Positions 4,857-5,002 of a stretch of 5,002 bases of DNA are shown here, piece by piece. This stretch comes from Pullichristensenella excrementipullorum (GTDB taxonomy: Bacteria > Bacillota > Clostridia > Christensenellales > Aristaeellaceae). Below the pieces are notes generated by a model that searched no databases, was not told the origin of the DNA, and worked only from the letters and a program-made list of their open reading frames with translations. The stretch is from contig DVOU01000016.1 in assembly GCA_018713365.1 (NCBI GenBank), positions 1 to 5,002 of the forward strand. The letters are read 5' to 3'. The position numbers and the translations under genes were made by a program. Each line of letters starts with the position of its first letter. Position 1 is the stretch's first letter.

Positions 4857-4867
4857 AAAGGAGGTGA
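4857..4867 (+). promoter_or_regulatory. Near-perfect ribosome binding site of the terminase gene
   Basis: AAAGGAGGTGA is complementary to almost the entire 16S rRNA anti-Shine-Dalgarno tail. Nine bases separate GGAGG from the ATG at 4874, which predicts strong translation of the first packaging gene. Confidence 0.88.
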
Positions 4868-4873
4868 CCGCCC

Positions 4874-5002
4874 ATGGCGGCCAGAGGCAGAAAGCCCAAG
4901 CCCACGGCGCTGAAGGTGCTGGAAGGCAATCCGGGCAAACGTCCGCTCAACGACCACGAGCCCATCCCGCCGAAGGGAGAATTGAAGTGCCCGTCGTGGC
5001 TT
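4874..5002 (+). CDS. Phage terminase small subunit, P27 family, N-terminal part
   Basis: The first 43 codons are present and the gene continues past the right edge. Seen: a basic N-terminus MAARGRKPKPTALKVLEGN followed by PGKRPLNDHEPIPPKGE and CPSWL, the characteristic opening of P27-type terminase small subunits in Firmicutes phages (GRKPKPTxLKxLxGNPGKRP, then a Pro-rich stretch before the first helix). Known of the family: it recognises phage DNA and hands it to the large ATPase/nuclease subunit for packaging into the procapsid. The large subunit and portal gene are expected to the right. The start is fixed by the near-perfect ribosome site. No confident rightward promoter was found in the 103 bp shared with the divergent kinase gene, so it may be read from a promoter hidden there or by readthrough. 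Confidence 0.92.
   Translation, partial: MAARGRKPKPTALKVLEGNPGKRPLNDHEPIPPKGELKCPSWL

Overview
This window looks like part of a prophage or a composite integrative element in a high-GC member of the Firmicutes, probably class Clostridia (Oscillospiraceae-like). The evidence is a set of textbook AGGAGG-type ribosome binding sites, sigma-A-type promoters, and phage and mobile-element families that are common in gut Clostridia. The host call is an inference; no taxonomic marker gene is present.

Layout. (a) 1-1158, leftward: an amidoligase-family gene that runs off the left edge, preceded by a gene for an alanine-rich 85-residue protein of unknown function. Both have strong Shine-Dalgarno sites and form one operon. 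(b) 1159-1730: a GC-rich interval with no convincing gene. It holds two abutting tandem arrays (38-bp and 42-bp units), a strong imperfect hairpin, a small inverted repeat, and two leftward terminators. (c) 1731-2402, leftward: a complete type II toxin-antitoxin cassette (Phd/YefM-like antitoxin and RelE/ParE-like toxin, overlapping by ATGA). It has its own consensus promoter and tandem terminators and is visibly more AT-rich than its surroundings. (d) 2484-3725, rightward: an orphan DNA methyltransferase with an N-terminal ParB/Srx-like domain. (e) 3760-4770, leftward: a stand-alone HipA/CtkA-like protein kinase with its own promoter, convergent with the methyltransferase and separated from it by a bidirectional terminator. 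(f) 4874 to the right edge, rightward: the start of a P27-family phage terminase small subunit, the first gene of a DNA-packaging module.

How the parts may work together. The methyltransferase and terminase belong to the rightward phage programme. The HipA-like kinase sits between them on the opposite strand with its own signals, which is the layout of a 'moron' or cargo gene expressed in the lysogen. The toxin-antitoxin cassette would stabilise the element. The amidoligase operon probably continues to the left with other modification genes. The most interesting items are the kinase inserted in the methyltransferase-terminase interval and the amidoligase/alanine-rich-protein pair. No CRISPR array, tRNA, rRNA, transposase or attachment site was found.
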